Origin: Holophagales bacterium
Lineage (GTDB): Bacteria; Acidobacteriota; Thermoanaerobaculia; UBA5066
Direction of reading: 5' to 3'
Assembly (NCBI GenBank): GCA_016716705.1
Contig: JADJVF010000003.1
Location: forward strand, 1-64,000
Length of the DNA: 64,000 bases
Positions 18,360 to 27,106 of the stretch are shown piece after piece. Positions within the stretch are counted from its first letter, which is position 1; each line of letters starts with the position of its first letter. A program made the position numbers and the translations under genes. The notes under the pieces were generated by a model. It ran no database searches, was not told the DNA's origin, and saw only the letters and a program-made list of their open reading frames with translations.

Positions 18360-19701
18360 GGCAGGCCCCGTTCGTCCGGATGACCTCGGCGTAGAAGCGG
18401 GCGCTCGCCTTGGGCGTCCGCTTCTGGGTGGCGAAGTCGACGTGGACGATGCCGAAGCGCTTGCGGAATCCGTGGGCCCACTCGAGATTGTCCAGGAGCG
18501 ACCAGGCGAAATAGCCCCGCACGTCGACGCCGTCGGCGATCGCGCGCCGGACCGCGCCGAGGTGCGCGTCGAGGTAGGCGACGCGGAGCGGATCGTGGAG
18601 GAGCGGCTCGGGGGCGACGGGCGGGTCGTAGAAGGCCGCGCCGTTCTCCGTGACGTAGAGCGGGACGTTCCCGTAGCGCCGCCGCACCCACGTCAGGACG
18701 TCGTAGAGGCCGTCGGGGTAGACCTCCCAGCCCGTCTCGGTGTGCGTGGCGTTGCGCTGGAGGGCGCGCCCTTCCATGACGGGGAAGCTCCGCGGGTCGT
18801 CGTGGACGACGGCGCGGGTGTAGTAGTTGACGCCGATGTAGTCGACGGGAGTCTTCATGGCGGCGAGCTCGGCGTCGGTGGGGCCTTCCCACGCTTCGCC
18901 GAAGATCTCGGCGAGGCCCTCAGGGACCTTCCCGAGCAGGGCCTGGTCGAGGTACTGGCGGTTCATGTAGGCGTCGGCGCGGGCGACGGCGGAGAGGTCT
19001 TCGGGGCGCTCGGAGGCCGGGTACTTCGGCTCGAGGTTCACGACGAGGCCGATCTGCCCCTTCCCCTCGGCGCGGTAGGCCGCCACGCCGGCGGCGTGGG
19101 CGAGGAGGAGGTTCTTCGAAGCGCGGGGCGCCTCGAACGGGCTGTCGTGCCCCGGGGCGAGAACCCCGTGGAGGTAGCCGCCGTCGCTGACGACCCACGG
19201 CTCGTTGAGCGTCGTCCAGAGATCGACGGCTCCGTCGAGCGCGCGGAAGCAGGTTCGGGCGTAGTCGGCGAACCAGCCTGCGACGTCGGGGTTCGTCCAG
19301 CCTCCCCGGTCGTCGAGCGCGGCGGGAAGGTCCCAGTGGTAGAGGGTCGCCATCGGGCGGATCCCCGCCTCGCGGAGCGCGTCGACGAGGCGGCGATAGA
19401 AGTCGAGCCCCTTCTGGTTCACCGCACCGCGCCCCTCGGGCATCACCCGGCTCCACGAGATGGAGAAGCGGTAGGCGCCGAGTCCGAGGGACTTCATGAG
19501 CGCGACGTCCTCGGCGTAGCGGTTGTAGTGGTCGCACGCCACGTCGCCCGTGTCTCCGTCCCTCACCTTGCCGGGAATCCGCGTGAAGCGGTGCCAGTTG
19601 CTCGGCCCGGCGCCGTCGGCCAGGGGAGAGCCCTCGATCTGGTAGGCGGAGGTGGCGGCTCCCCAGAGGAAGCCATCGGGGAATGCGGCGTTCTCGGTCA
19701 T
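18340..19701 (-). CDS. GH1 beta-glucosidase
   Basis: A 453-residue cytoplasmic enzyme that hydrolyses beta-glucosides or beta-galactosides from the non-reducing end. The signature FLWGAATSAYQIEGS is at the N-terminus. The acid/base glutamate lies in TLNEPW, the nucleophile in YVTENGA, and the tail has FAWSLLDNLEWAHGFRKRFG. The ATG at 19701, behind AGGAGCTCCG, gives the canonical GH1 N-terminus; the frame is open further upstream but codes nothing recognisable. It converges with the GH94 gene and probably finishes degradation of imported di- or oligosaccharides. It diverges from the dehydrogenase gene at 19779 across 77 bases with no clear operator. Confidence 0.95.
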   Translation of the reverse strand: MTENAAFPDGFLWGAATSAYQIEGSPLADGAGPSNWHRFTRIPGKVRDGDTGDVACDHYNRYAEDVALMKSLGLGAYRFSISWSRVMPEGRGAVNQKGLDFYRRLVDALREAGIRPMATLYHWDLPAALDDRGGWTNPDVAGWFADYARTCFRALDGAVDLWTTLNEPWVVSDGGYLHGVLAPGHDSPFEAPRASKNLLLAHAAGVAAYRAEGKGQIGLVVNLEPKYPASERPEDLSAVARADAYMNRQYLDQALLGKVPEGLAEIFGEAWEGPTDAELAAMKTPVDYIGVNYYTRAVVHDDPRSFPVMEGRALQRNATHTETGWEVYPDGLYDVLTWVRRRYGNVPLYVTENGAAFYDPPVAPEPLLHDPLRVAYLDAHLGAVRRAIADGVDVRGYFAWSLLDNLEWAHGFRKRFGIVHVDFATQKRTPKASARFYAEVIRTNGACLRPAGS

Positions 19702-19778
19702 CGGAGCTCCTCGCGTGGCGGGTCGTGCGCGGCCGACGGCAGGTTCCCGATTATCCGCGCCGGACGCAGAATCGGGGG

Positions 19779-20666
19779 ATGAGCGACGTTTCCCTCCTCG
19801 GCACCGGCCTCCTCGGCGCACCGATCGCCCTTCGCCTCGCCTCGACCGGTCTTGCCGTGACGGTCTGGAACAGGACGGCGTCCAAGGCAGCGCCGCTCGG
19901 CGAGGCGGGCCTGGATGTCGTGCCGGCGCCGGCGGACGCCCTCCTCGCCTCTCCGGTCACGATTCTGATGCTTGCCGACGCTCCCGCGATTCGCGCGGTG
20001 CTCCTCTCGCCGGAGGCCCTGGCCGCCGTCGCGGGGCGGACCGTCGTCCAGATGGGAACGATCGGGCCGGACGAGAGCCGCGCTTTCGCGGTCGAGATCG
20101 CCGCAGCGGGCGGCGAGTGGGTCGAGGCGCCCGTCCTGGGGAGCATCCCCCAGGCGGACTCCGGGACGCTCCAGGTCATGGTGGGCGGAACCGCGAAGCA
20201 GGTCGAGCAGCTCGCGCCGCTCCTTTCATGCCTCGGAAAGGACGTGCGACTCGTGGGAGGAGTGGGAAGCGCGGCGGCGCTGAAGCTCGCGCTGAACCAG
20301 CTCATCGGCTCCCTGACGGCCGCGTTCGCCACGAGCCTGGCCTACGTCCGGGCCGAAGGGCTCGACCCGGAGGCATTCATGGGCGTCCTCCGGCCGAGCG
20401 CGCTCTACGCGCCAACCTTCGACAAGAAGCTCGGGCGGATGCTCGACGCGGAGTACTCGAACCCGACCTTCCCGCTCCGGCTGCTGCGAAAAGACGTCGA
20501 GCTCTTCGTTCGCGCCGCGGAGGGGGCCGGAGTGGCGCCGCTCATGGCGAAGGCGGTCCTCGCAGCCGTCGACGCGGCCCTGGAGAAGGGCCTCGGGGAC
20601 GGCGACTATGCGGCCCTGGCCGAGGGGTTCGTCTCGGCGCTTCCTGTGCCGGCCCCGCGCCTGTAA
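19779..20666 (+). CDS. NAD(P)-binding beta-hydroxyacid dehydrogenase (3-hydroxyisobutyrate/GLYR family)
   Basis: A 295-residue oxidoreductase. The Rossmann motif LLGTGLLGAPIALRL is at the N-terminus, the substrate loop at VEAPVLGSIPQADSGTL, and the catalytic lysine lies in GSAAALKLALNQLIGS. These are ordered as in 3-hydroxyisobutyrate dehydrogenase and glyoxylate/succinic-semialdehyde reductases. The substrate cannot be fixed. ATG at 19779 follows a GGGGG stretch. The gene precedes a HAD-UbiA fusion by 12 bases and may share its transcript. Confidence 0.85.
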   Translation: MSDVSLLGTGLLGAPIALRLASTGLAVTVWNRTASKAAPLGEAGLDVVPAPADALLASPVTILMLADAPAIRAVLLSPEALAAVAGRTVVQMGTIGPDESRAFAVEIAAAGGEWVEAPVLGSIPQADSGTLQVMVGGTAKQVEQLAPLLSCLGKDVRLVGGVGSAAALKLALNQLIGSLTAAFATSLAYVRAEGLDPEAFMGVLRPSALYAPTFDKKLGRMLDAEYSNPTFPLRLLRKDVELFVRAAEGAGVAPLMAKAVLAAVDAALEKGLGDGDYAALAEGFVSALPVPAPRL

Positions 20667-20678
20667 CCTCGACGTATC

Positions 20679-22161
20679 GTGAGCGGCGTTACAGCGGAAG
20701 GGACCGTCGTCGAGGTGCCGCTCGTCGTCGACCTCGACGGAACTCTCGTCCTGACGGACCTCCTGCACGAGTCGGCCGTCCTGGCCGTCACTCGGGCGCC
20801 GATCGCCGCGCTGAGGACACTGCCGGCGCTCTTCCGCGGGGACCGGGCATCGTTGAAGCGGCGGCTCGCCGAGGCCGGCCCGGTCGACGCCGGGTCGCTC
20901 CCGCTGAGGGAGGAGCTCGTCCGGCTCCTCGGCGAAGAGAAGGCGAGAGGCCGGCGGCTCGTCCTGGCGACGGCGACGGACGAGCTCCTCGCCCGTCCGA
21001 TCGCCGCGAGGGTCGGTCTCTTCGACGAGGTCATCGGGAGCGATGGAGTCCGGAACCTCAAGGGGGAGGAGAAACGGCTGGCTCTCGTCTCGCGATTCGG
21101 TGAGAAGGGCTTCGACTACGCCGCCGATGAGAGGGCCGACCTGCCCATCTTCCGGAGCGCGCGAAAGGCGATCCTGGTCGGGTCGGGTACGAGCCTGCGG
21201 GCCGAGGTGGAGAGGACCGGCACGCCCGTGTCCGCCGAGCTGCCCGGCCGTCCGGTCCGCCTCCGGACCGTCCTCTCGGCGATCCGGATCCGGCAGTGGG
21301 TGAAGAACGTCCTCGTCTTCGTCCCGGTCGTCACGGGTCACATTTTCGAGACCCCGGTGCTCCTGGCGGCCGTGTTCGCGTTTCTCGCGCTCTGTCTCCT
21401 CGCCTCGGCCGTCTACGTCCTGAACGACCTCGGGGACCTCGATGCGGACCGGCAGCACCCCTCGAAGCGGAAGAGACCCCTCGCGAGCGGGGACCTCTCC
21501 ATTCGCGCGGCGATCGGGCTCGTCCCGCTGCTCCTCGCGGGGCTCGCTCGCGTTCGCGCTCGCTCTCCCCGCCGGGGCCCGGGTCCTGCTCGCGGCCTAC
21601 CTGGCCACGACGACGCTCTACACGCTCTCGCTGAAGCGCAAGGTCCTCGTCGACGTGTTCACGCTCGCGTTCCTCTACACGCTCCGGGTCCTCCTCGGCG
21701 GCGCGGCGACCGGAGTTCCCGTGTCGCCGTGGCTCCTCGCGTTCTCGGTCTTCCTGTTCCTCTCGCTCGCCTACGCCAAGCGCGCTTCCGAGCTCCTCGC
21801 GGTGAAGGAGCGGGGACACGACGCCGCGGCGGGCCGCGACTGGTTCGTCTGGGACTCTCTCGTCGTCCAGGTCCTCGGCGTCGCGAGCGCGTACCTCTCG
21901 AGCCTCGTCCTCGCCATCTACATCTACAGCGACGTGACGAAGAGGCTCTACGCTCACCCGGGCTGGCTCTGGCTCCTCGTGCCGGCGCTTCTCTTCTGGA
22001 CGAGCCGGGTCTGGGTTCTCGTCGGGCGGGGGGAGATGGACGAGGACCCGATCGTCTTCGCCGCCCGCGACCGGGTGACGTGGGTGCTCGCCGTGGCGTC
22101 CGCGGCGGTCCTGCTGATGGCGGCGCTCGGTCCATCCGGGATCCCTGGCCTCATGGAATGA
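20679..22161 (+). CDS. HAD-family domain fused to UbiA-type prenyltransferase (one frameshift)
   Basis: The N-terminal about 200 residues form a HAD-like phosphatase domain (VVDLDGTLVLTDLLHE; K in NLKGEEKRLAL; ADERADLPIF). The C-terminal half is a polytopic UbiA prenyltransferase with the polyprenyl-diphosphate-binding motif NDLGDLDADRQHPSKRKRP and about eight helices. Such HAD-UbiA fusions resemble decaprenyl-phosphate phosphoribosyltransferase and related cell-envelope enzymes. The frame changes near 21545, where one missing base restores LLLAG-LAFALALPAGARVLL. Start is GTG 20679. The acceptor (phosphoribosyl pyrophosphate or an aromatic) is not determined by the sequence. Confidence 0.85.
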
Positions 22162-22249
22162 GCGCGCGGCCCTCGTGCTAGATTCCATCTCCGGGCGCCC
22201 GGCCGGAACGCCGGGCGCCCTTGCCCCTTCCGGGGCGGGAGTCGATCCC

Positions 22250-22686
22250 GTGACAGAGAACGAGGCGGCGCGTCCGCTCACCCGCATCACGACCAGCGCG
22301 ACCTTCAGCTCGGCGCACCGGCTCCACAACCCGTCCCGCGACGAGGAGTGGAACCGCGCGGTCTTCGGCAAGTGCAACAACCCCACGGACACGGGCACAC
22401 GTACGGGCTCGAGATCACCGTCGAGGGGGAAATAGACCCGGAGAAGGGATGGGTTCTCGACTTCTCCGACCTGAAGAGGCTCGTGAACGAGCGGATCGTG
22501 AAGAAGTGCGACTGCCGGAACCTGAATTCCGACGTCGACTTCCTCGGCGGGAGCATCCCGACGGCAGAGGTTCTCGCGATCCGCTTCTGGGACCAGCTCG
22601 CTCCCCACGTCGGGCCCGCCCGCCTGGTCGAGCTCGTCCTCCACGAGACGGAGCGGAACAAGGTCGTCTACAGGGGCGGGGCGTGA
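22250..22686 (+). CDS. 6-pyruvoyl-tetrahydropterin synthase / QueD family (one frameshift)
   Basis: About 145 residues. The eukaryote-like PTPS pattern is visible: SSAHRL, then FGKCNNP with the catalytic-type cysteine, HGHGHTYGLEI supplying zinc-binding histidines, PTAEVLAIRFWD and a conserved LHETERNKVVY. The frame breaks at a CCCC run at 22381-22384; a fifth C gives CNNPHGHGHTYG. Unusually, the position normally LDHxxLN reads CDCRNLN, so the catalytic-triad histidine appears to be cysteine. It could act in tetrahydropterin or queuosine-precursor synthesis. GTG 22250 was chosen because the preceding residues have no family match. Stop and surE start overlap (TGATG). Confidence 0.82.
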
Positions 22687-23465
22687 TGCGCGCCCTCGTC
22701 TCGAACGACGACGGGATCCACAGCCCGGGGATCGAGGCGCTCGAACGGGCCGCGAAGGCGGCCGGCTTCGAGACGTACGTCGTCGCTCCCGACCGCGAGC
22801 AGAGCGCGACCTCCCACGCCCTGACGCTTCACCGGCCGCTCCGGGTCGTGAAGACCGCCGACCGCTCGTGGGTCGTCGACGGGACGCCGACCGACTGCGT
22901 GAACCTCGCCATCTGCAGCATCCTTCGAGACGTGCGGCCCGATTTCGTCTTCTCGGGCATCAACCAGGGGCCGAACCTCGGGGACGACGTGACCTACTCC
23001 GGCACGGTCGCGGCCGCTTTCGAGGGGACCCTCCAGGGCATCCCGTCGATCGCGTTCTCCCTCGACTACCGCCGGGACCAGGCCGACACCCCGCCCGACT
23101 TCTCGCACGCCGAATCCATGGCGGAAGAGGTCATTCGGCTGGCTCTCTCGCGGCCGATGGGCGCAGAGATCCTCTGGAACGTGAACATCCCGGGCGGCAG
23201 GCCGGCGGGGATCCGCGCGACGCGGATGGGGCGGCGCCGCTACGGCGAAAGCGTCGTGGAGAAGATCGACCCGCGCGGCCGTCCCTATTTCTGGATCGGC
23301 GGCGCGCACATCGACACGCACGAGGACGGGAGCGACCTGACGACCGTCGCGGGCGGCACCGTCTCCGTGACGCCCCTCCACCTCGACCTGACGGCGTACA
23401 AGGCGCTCGAGGACCTGGCCGACCGCCTGAGCGGGAGCCGCGCCAACGGAGCGGACGGCAGCTAA
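22686..23465 (+). CDS. surE: 5'/3'-nucleotidase SurE
   Basis: Divalent-metal nucleoside monophosphatase of 259 residues. SNDDGIHSPG at the N-terminus provides the two metal-binding aspartates; SATSHALTLHRPLR and SGINQGPNLGDDVTYSGTV are the other family signatures. The ATG at 22686 shares a base with the preceding stop. It sits ten bases before pcm, reproducing the widespread surE-pcm pairing linked to stationary-phase survival and protein repair. Confidence 0.96.
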   Translation: MRALVSNDDGIHSPGIEALERAAKAAGFETYVVAPDREQSATSHALTLHRPLRVVKTADRSWVVDGTPTDCVNLAICSILRDVRPDFVFSGINQGPNLGDDVTYSGTVAAAFEGTLQGIPSIAFSLDYRRDQADTPPDFSHAESMAEEVIRLALSRPMGAEILWNVNIPGGRPAGIRATRMGRRRYGESVVEKIDPRGRPYFWIGGAHIDTHEDGSDLTTVAGGTVSVTPLHLDLTAYKALEDLADRLSGSRANGADGS

Positions 23466-23474
23466 GATCCCGGC

Positions 23475-24176
23475 GTGAGGCCGGAGGATCCCGAAGTCGC
23501 GCGCGCCGCGAGGGCGGGCGCGGAGGCGCGGCGCGCGATGGTCGCCCGGATCGTCGCGGCTGGTCTCGTCTCCGACCCGCGGGTCATCGAGGCGCTCGGC
23601 GTGGTTCCGCGTCACCTGTTCGTCCCGAAAGCTCTCGTGGCGGAAGCCTACGGCGACCACGCCCTTCCGATCGGCGCCGGACAGACGATCACGCAGGCCG
23701 CGAACGTCGGACGGGCGGCCGAGCTCGCGGCGATCCGGCCGGACGCTCGGGTCCTCGAGATAGGGACCGGTTCGGGCTACCAGGCGGCCGTTCTCGCCCG
23801 GCTGGCCGGGCAGGTCTTTTCCCTGGAACGGATCCCGGAGCTGGCCGCCGAGGCCCGGCGCGTTCTCGCGTTTCTCGGCGTGAGAAACGTCTCGGTCAAG
23901 GTGTTCGACGGGACCTACGGCTGGCGGGAACACGCGCCTTACGACGCCATCGTCGTCGCCGCTGCCGCGCCCGACATCCCGGCACCCCTCGTCTCCCAGC
24001 TCTCGGCGACGGGCCGCCTCGTCGTCCCGGTCGGTCCCGCCAACCGCCAGCGTCTCCTCGTCGTGAAGAAGCTCCCGAGCGGAAGGACGCGCACGGAAGA
24101 CGCCGGCGACGTCGCCTACGTTCCGCTCGTGGGGAAGTTCGGCTGGGGAAAGGCCCCGACCGAGGTGGGGAGTTGA
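23475..24176 (+). CDS. pcm: Protein-L-isoaspartate O-methyltransferase
   Basis: Repairs isoaspartyl residues in aged proteins using S-adenosylmethionine. The 233-residue product shows VPRHLFVPKALVAEAYGDHALPIG with the downstream GQTITQA, the SAM motif VLEIGTGSGYQAAVLARLAG and VPLVGKFGWG at the end, all typical of bacterial Pcm. Start is GTG 23475. The TGA overlaps the TTG start of the acylphosphatase. Confidence 0.95.
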   Translation: MRPEDPEVARAARAGAEARRAMVARIVAAGLVSDPRVIEALGVVPRHLFVPKALVAEAYGDHALPIGAGQTITQAANVGRAAELAAIRPDARVLEIGTGSGYQAAVLARLAGQVFSLERIPELAAEARRVLAFLGVRNVSVKVFDGTYGWREHAPYDAIVVAAAAPDIPAPLVSQLSATGRLVVPVGPANRQRLLVVKKLPSGRTRTEDAGDVAYVPLVGKFGWGKAPTEVGS

Positions 24177-24475
24177 GCGGCGGCTTCGACAGCGACGCGC
24201 GCCGCTGGCTCGTCTCGGGGCGCGTCCAGGGAGTCGGCTACCGCGCCTTCGCGGCGCGGACGGCACGCGGCCTCGGCCTGAGCGGGGGCGCCTCGAACCT
24301 CTCGGACGGGCGGGTCCTCGTCGTGGCCGAGGGGCCGGCGCACGCTCTCGACCGGCTGGAGGCGGCGCTCTGGGAAGGGCCGCGCTTCGCGCGCGTCCAG
24401 CGCGTCGAGACCTCGGTCGCGACACCGGACGACGTCCTCGGGGGGTTCGACGCCGAGTTTCGCCACGAGCGGTAG
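24173..24475 (+). CDS. acyP: Acylphosphatase
   Basis: Small cytosolic enzyme of 100 residues hydrolysing acyl-phosphates. The signature WLVSGRVQGVGYRAFAARTA contains the catalytic arginine, followed by GGASNLSDGRVLVVAEGP with the catalytic asparagine. The TTG start at 24173 overlaps the pcm stop (TTGA), indicating translational coupling. It ends 15 bases before the REC-EAL gene. Confidence 0.92.
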   Translation: MSGGFDSDARRWLVSGRVQGVGYRAFAARTARGLGLSGGASNLSDGRVLVVAEGPAHALDRLEAALWEGPRFARVQRVETSVATPDDVLGGFDAEFRHER

Positions 24476-24490
24476 AATTCCCACCTCCTG

Positions 24491-26152
24491 ATGTCGAGAA
24501 AAAGGGTCCTCGTCGTGGACGACGACGCCGACGTTCGCTCCGTCGTCGAAGCCGTTCTTTCTTCCGCCGGCTTCGACGCGCTGGGGGCGGCGGACGGGAG
24601 CGAGGGGATCGAGCGCGCCGTCCTCGAGAGGCCGGACCTGGTACTGCTGGACGTCCTGATGCCGAACCTTTCCGGCTGGGAAGTCTGCGCGACGCTTCGG
24701 AGCCTTCCGGAGACCTCTTCGATCCCGGTCGTCATGCTGACGGTCAAGTCGGAGATCCGGGATTTCGTCACGGGCCGGCAGGCCGGCGCCGTCGATTTCG
24801 TCACGAAGCCGTTCACGAAGGCGCGGCTCGTCGAGGCGGTGGAATCCGCCCTCGCCGGGCGAGACGACACGCGCTCCGGGCCCATCGGCCGCGAGATGCC
24901 GGAGCGCCGGACGCGCGGCCTGCTCCTCGACTCGCTCACGGGTCTGCCGACCATTCCGGTCGTCGTCGACGCCCTGCGGGAGAAGCTCCTCGTGGACCAG
25001 GACCTCGGTGTCCTTCTCATCGACGTCGACGCGGTCGCGTCGCTCGAGGACCACTACGGCTGGGAGCTCCTCGACGAGGTCGTGAAAGAGGCCGCCAGGG
25101 GTCTCCGGCGGCTCTTCGGGACCCTTTTCTCCACGAGCGACCTTCTCGCGGTGTCGCGGCCCGGCTCGTCGGCTCTCGTCGCGTTCGTGGCCCTTCCCTC
25201 GGGACGGGGCGAGGAGGAATCGTCCGCCCGTCTCGGGCGGAAGGCGCGGCAGGTCGAGGAGTCTCTCGGGGCGCTCCTCGGCGAGCGGTTCCTCGGTCGT
25301 GTGCACCGGCGGCTCGAGGTCACCGTGACGGCCTCGCGGCTGAGCTACAACCCGCAGGTCCGGGTCGAGCGGCTCGTCGAGCGCGCCCTCGCGGAGGCTT
25401 CCGCTTCCGCCTCGACGCGGGAGGGAGAACGGGTCGCCTCGCAGCGGGAGGAATTTGCCGCGCTCCTGAGGCGACGGGACATCCGGACCGTCTACCAGCC
25501 GATCCGCGACCTTGCGACGCGTCACGTCGTGGCCTGGGAAGCGCTCTCCCGCGGCCCGGCGGGGACCGGTTTCGAAAGCCCGGAGGTTCTTTTCGACTAC
25601 GCATCGCGGCATGGCCGGGTCCTGCCGCTCGAAGAGATCTGCGTCCGTTTCTCCGCGTCCCGTTTCGGGACTCACGAGGCAGGCCTTCTATTCGTGAACG
25701 TGGAGACGAACGTCGTGAACGAGCTCGCCCGGGGAGGGCTGGAGATCCTCGGTCCGCTCGTCGCGCTCGGCCCGTCCGTCGTCCTCGAGATCACGGAGCG
25801 GGGAGCCATCCCCGATTTCGACGCGTTCCGGGAGGGGATCTCCGCTCTTCGAAGGGCCGGGTTTCGTATCGCTCTCGACGACGCCGGCTCCGGCCACGCC
25901 TCCCTTCACGCGATCGCCGAGCTGAGGCCCGACTTTCTCAAGATCTCCCAGTCCCTCGTGACCGGTCCCCACAGGGACGGCATCAAGAGCGAGATCGTCG
26001 AGATGCTCGTTCGGCTCGGCGGTCGGATCGGCGCCGTGACGGTGGCCGAGGGAATCGAGACGGAGGAGGACCTCGCCGCCGTCCGTCAGCTCGGCGTGGC
26101 GCTCGGGCAGGGTTTCCTCCTCGGCCGGCCGGCCCCCGTGCCCGAGAGCTGA
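24491..26152 (+). CDS. Response regulator with degenerate GGDEF-like and intact EAL domain
   Basis: A 553-residue cytoplasmic regulator. Residues 1-120 form a receiver domain (VVDDDADV, phospho-acceptor D54 in VLLDVLMP, T in MLTVKS, K in VTKPF). Residues about 145-310 resemble a GGDEF fold (LTGLPTIPVVVDAL, LLIDVDAVASLEDHYG) but the catalytic loop reads SRPGSSALVAF, so cyclase activity is unlikely. The C-terminal EAL domain keeps WEALSR, VNVETN, LEITER, DDAGSG, LKIS, VAEGIET and GQGFLLGRP, that is, the eight metal/substrate ligands expected of active c-di-GMP phosphodiesterases. It probably links an unknown phospho-signal to c-di-GMP breakdown. No histidine kinase is adjacent. Confidence 0.9.
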   Translation: MSRKRVLVVDDDADVRSVVEAVLSSAGFDALGAADGSEGIERAVLERPDLVLLDVLMPNLSGWEVCATLRSLPETSSIPVVMLTVKSEIRDFVTGRQAGAVDFVTKPFTKARLVEAVESALAGRDDTRSGPIGREMPERRTRGLLLDSLTGLPTIPVVVDALREKLLVDQDLGVLLIDVDAVASLEDHYGWELLDEVVKEAARGLRRLFGTLFSTSDLLAVSRPGSSALVAFVALPSGRGEEESSARLGRKARQVEESLGALLGERFLGRVHRRLEVTVTASRLSYNPQVRVERLVERALAEASASASTREGERVASQREEFAALLRRRDIRTVYQPIRDLATRHVVAWEALSRGPAGTGFESPEVLFDYASRHGRVLPLEEICVRFSASRFGTHEAGLLFVNVETNVVNELARGGLEILGPLVALGPSVVLEITERGAIPDFDAFREGISALRRAGFRIALDDAGSGHASLHAIAELRPDFLKISQSLVTGPHRDGIKSEIVEMLVRLGGRIGAVTVAEGIETEEDLAAVRQLGVALGQGFLLGRPAPVPES

Positions 26153-26226
26153 CGGCGATCCCGGGCGCGAAGGGCGTGCGCGCCTCGAAATCGAATCGGG
26201 GCGATCATCCGGGCGAGGAGATCTCC

Positions 26227-26628
26227 ATGACCGAGCACGAGGACGACGGACCGGAGCTTCCCGAGGGGTTCGAGAAGGTGGAAGCGACCGTATGCCGCCG
26301 GGGAGAGGAGCTGATCGTCTTCGGCGCCCTCGAGGAGGGCCCGTTCGTCTTCCACCTCAAGCTGGCCCGGAAGGAGGAGGACTTCGGCCCGCCGCCGCCG
26401 GGTTTCGGGTGGACGGGCGAGGAACGCCCCCCGAAGAAGGGGGAGTGGTTCTGGTCGGAGCTGAGAGGGCGCGCGATCCAGGCCGTCAAGGACGAGACGG
26501 GGGTGAACCAGTTCGGGGAGCCGACCGGTGGCCGGAGAATCCTGAGGCCGCTCGGCACGTCTGGCCGCGCCGTGCCGCCGCCCAGGACGGGTCTTCGCCT
26601 CGTGAAGAACGACGATCCGGCGGAGTGA
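26227..26628 (+). CDS. Uncharacterised 133-residue protein
   Basis: Not recognised. It starts at ATG 26227 behind GAGGAG, and opens with an acidic tail followed by a compact beta-rich region (VCRRGEELIVFGALEEGPFVFHLKL), a proline-rich turn (PPPPGFGWTGEE) and a basic C-terminus. There is no signal peptide or membrane segment. Its stop and the stop of the convergent neighbour abut in the palindrome TGATCA at 26626-26631. Confidence 0.6.
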   Translation: MTEHEDDGPELPEGFEKVEATVCRRGEELIVFGALEEGPFVFHLKLARKEEDFGPPPPGFGWTGEERPPKKGEWFWSELRGRAIQAVKDETGVNQFGEPTGGRRILRPLGTSGRAVPPPRTGLRLVKNDDPAE

Positions 26629-27030
26629 TCAGGCGGAGGCGGGCGGAGGAGTCCCGGCGGGCGGCTCGCCTTCGTCCTCGGCGTGGCGGGTCACCGCGAG
26701 GTAGACCCGCAGGTCGTCGAGGACCGCGTCGAGGGCCGCCTCCTTGGAGGAGGCGAAGAACGGCTCCTCCGTGACGAAACCGCCCGGGACGAGCCAGGGT
26801 ACGAGGATCGTCTCCCAGGCGGTCGCCAGGCCATCGTCGTCGTCCCGGATGCCCGGAGGGTGGATGCCGTATTCGAGGAACCTCCACGTCCGGCAGCGGT
26901 ACTGGCCCGGATTCGCGCCGTCCTCGAAGACCTCGATCCGGATGTCGGCCGGATCCCCGTCGAGAAGTGTCTCCACCTCGGCGACCTCGACGAGGCGGAA
27001 GACGGCGAGCTGCGGGCGCTGCGACGGCAT
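26629..27030 (-). CDS. Uncharacterised 133-residue acidic protein
   Basis: Not recognised. The product has two hydrophobic/aromatic patches (YRCRTWRFLEYGIHPPGI, ETILVPWLVPGGFVTEEP) and a helical segment (SSKEAALDAVLDDLRVYLAV), with a low-complexity tail. No signal peptide. It runs convergently into the preceding gene with no gap, and the tRNA-Arg gene lies 76 bases upstream of its start. It could be a small soluble domain of unknown function. Confidence 0.55.
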   Translation of the reverse strand: MPSQRPQLAVFRLVEVAEVETLLDGDPADIRIEVFEDGANPGQYRCRTWRFLEYGIHPPGIRDDDDGLATAWETILVPWLVPGGFVTEEPFFASSKEAALDAVLDDLRVYLAVTRHAEDEGEPPAGTPPPASA

Positions 27031-27106
27031 GATGCGTTCTCGACTCTGAACCGACCGGCCCGGGGGGCTGCGTAAGGCAGGCGCCTGGCCGGAACGGGAT
27101 AAGTGG

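Noticed and set aside
19702..19778. Weak dyad between the GH1 and dehydrogenase genes as an operator
   Set aside because: The symmetry is only partial and matches no family consensus, including the LacI dyad at 4185.
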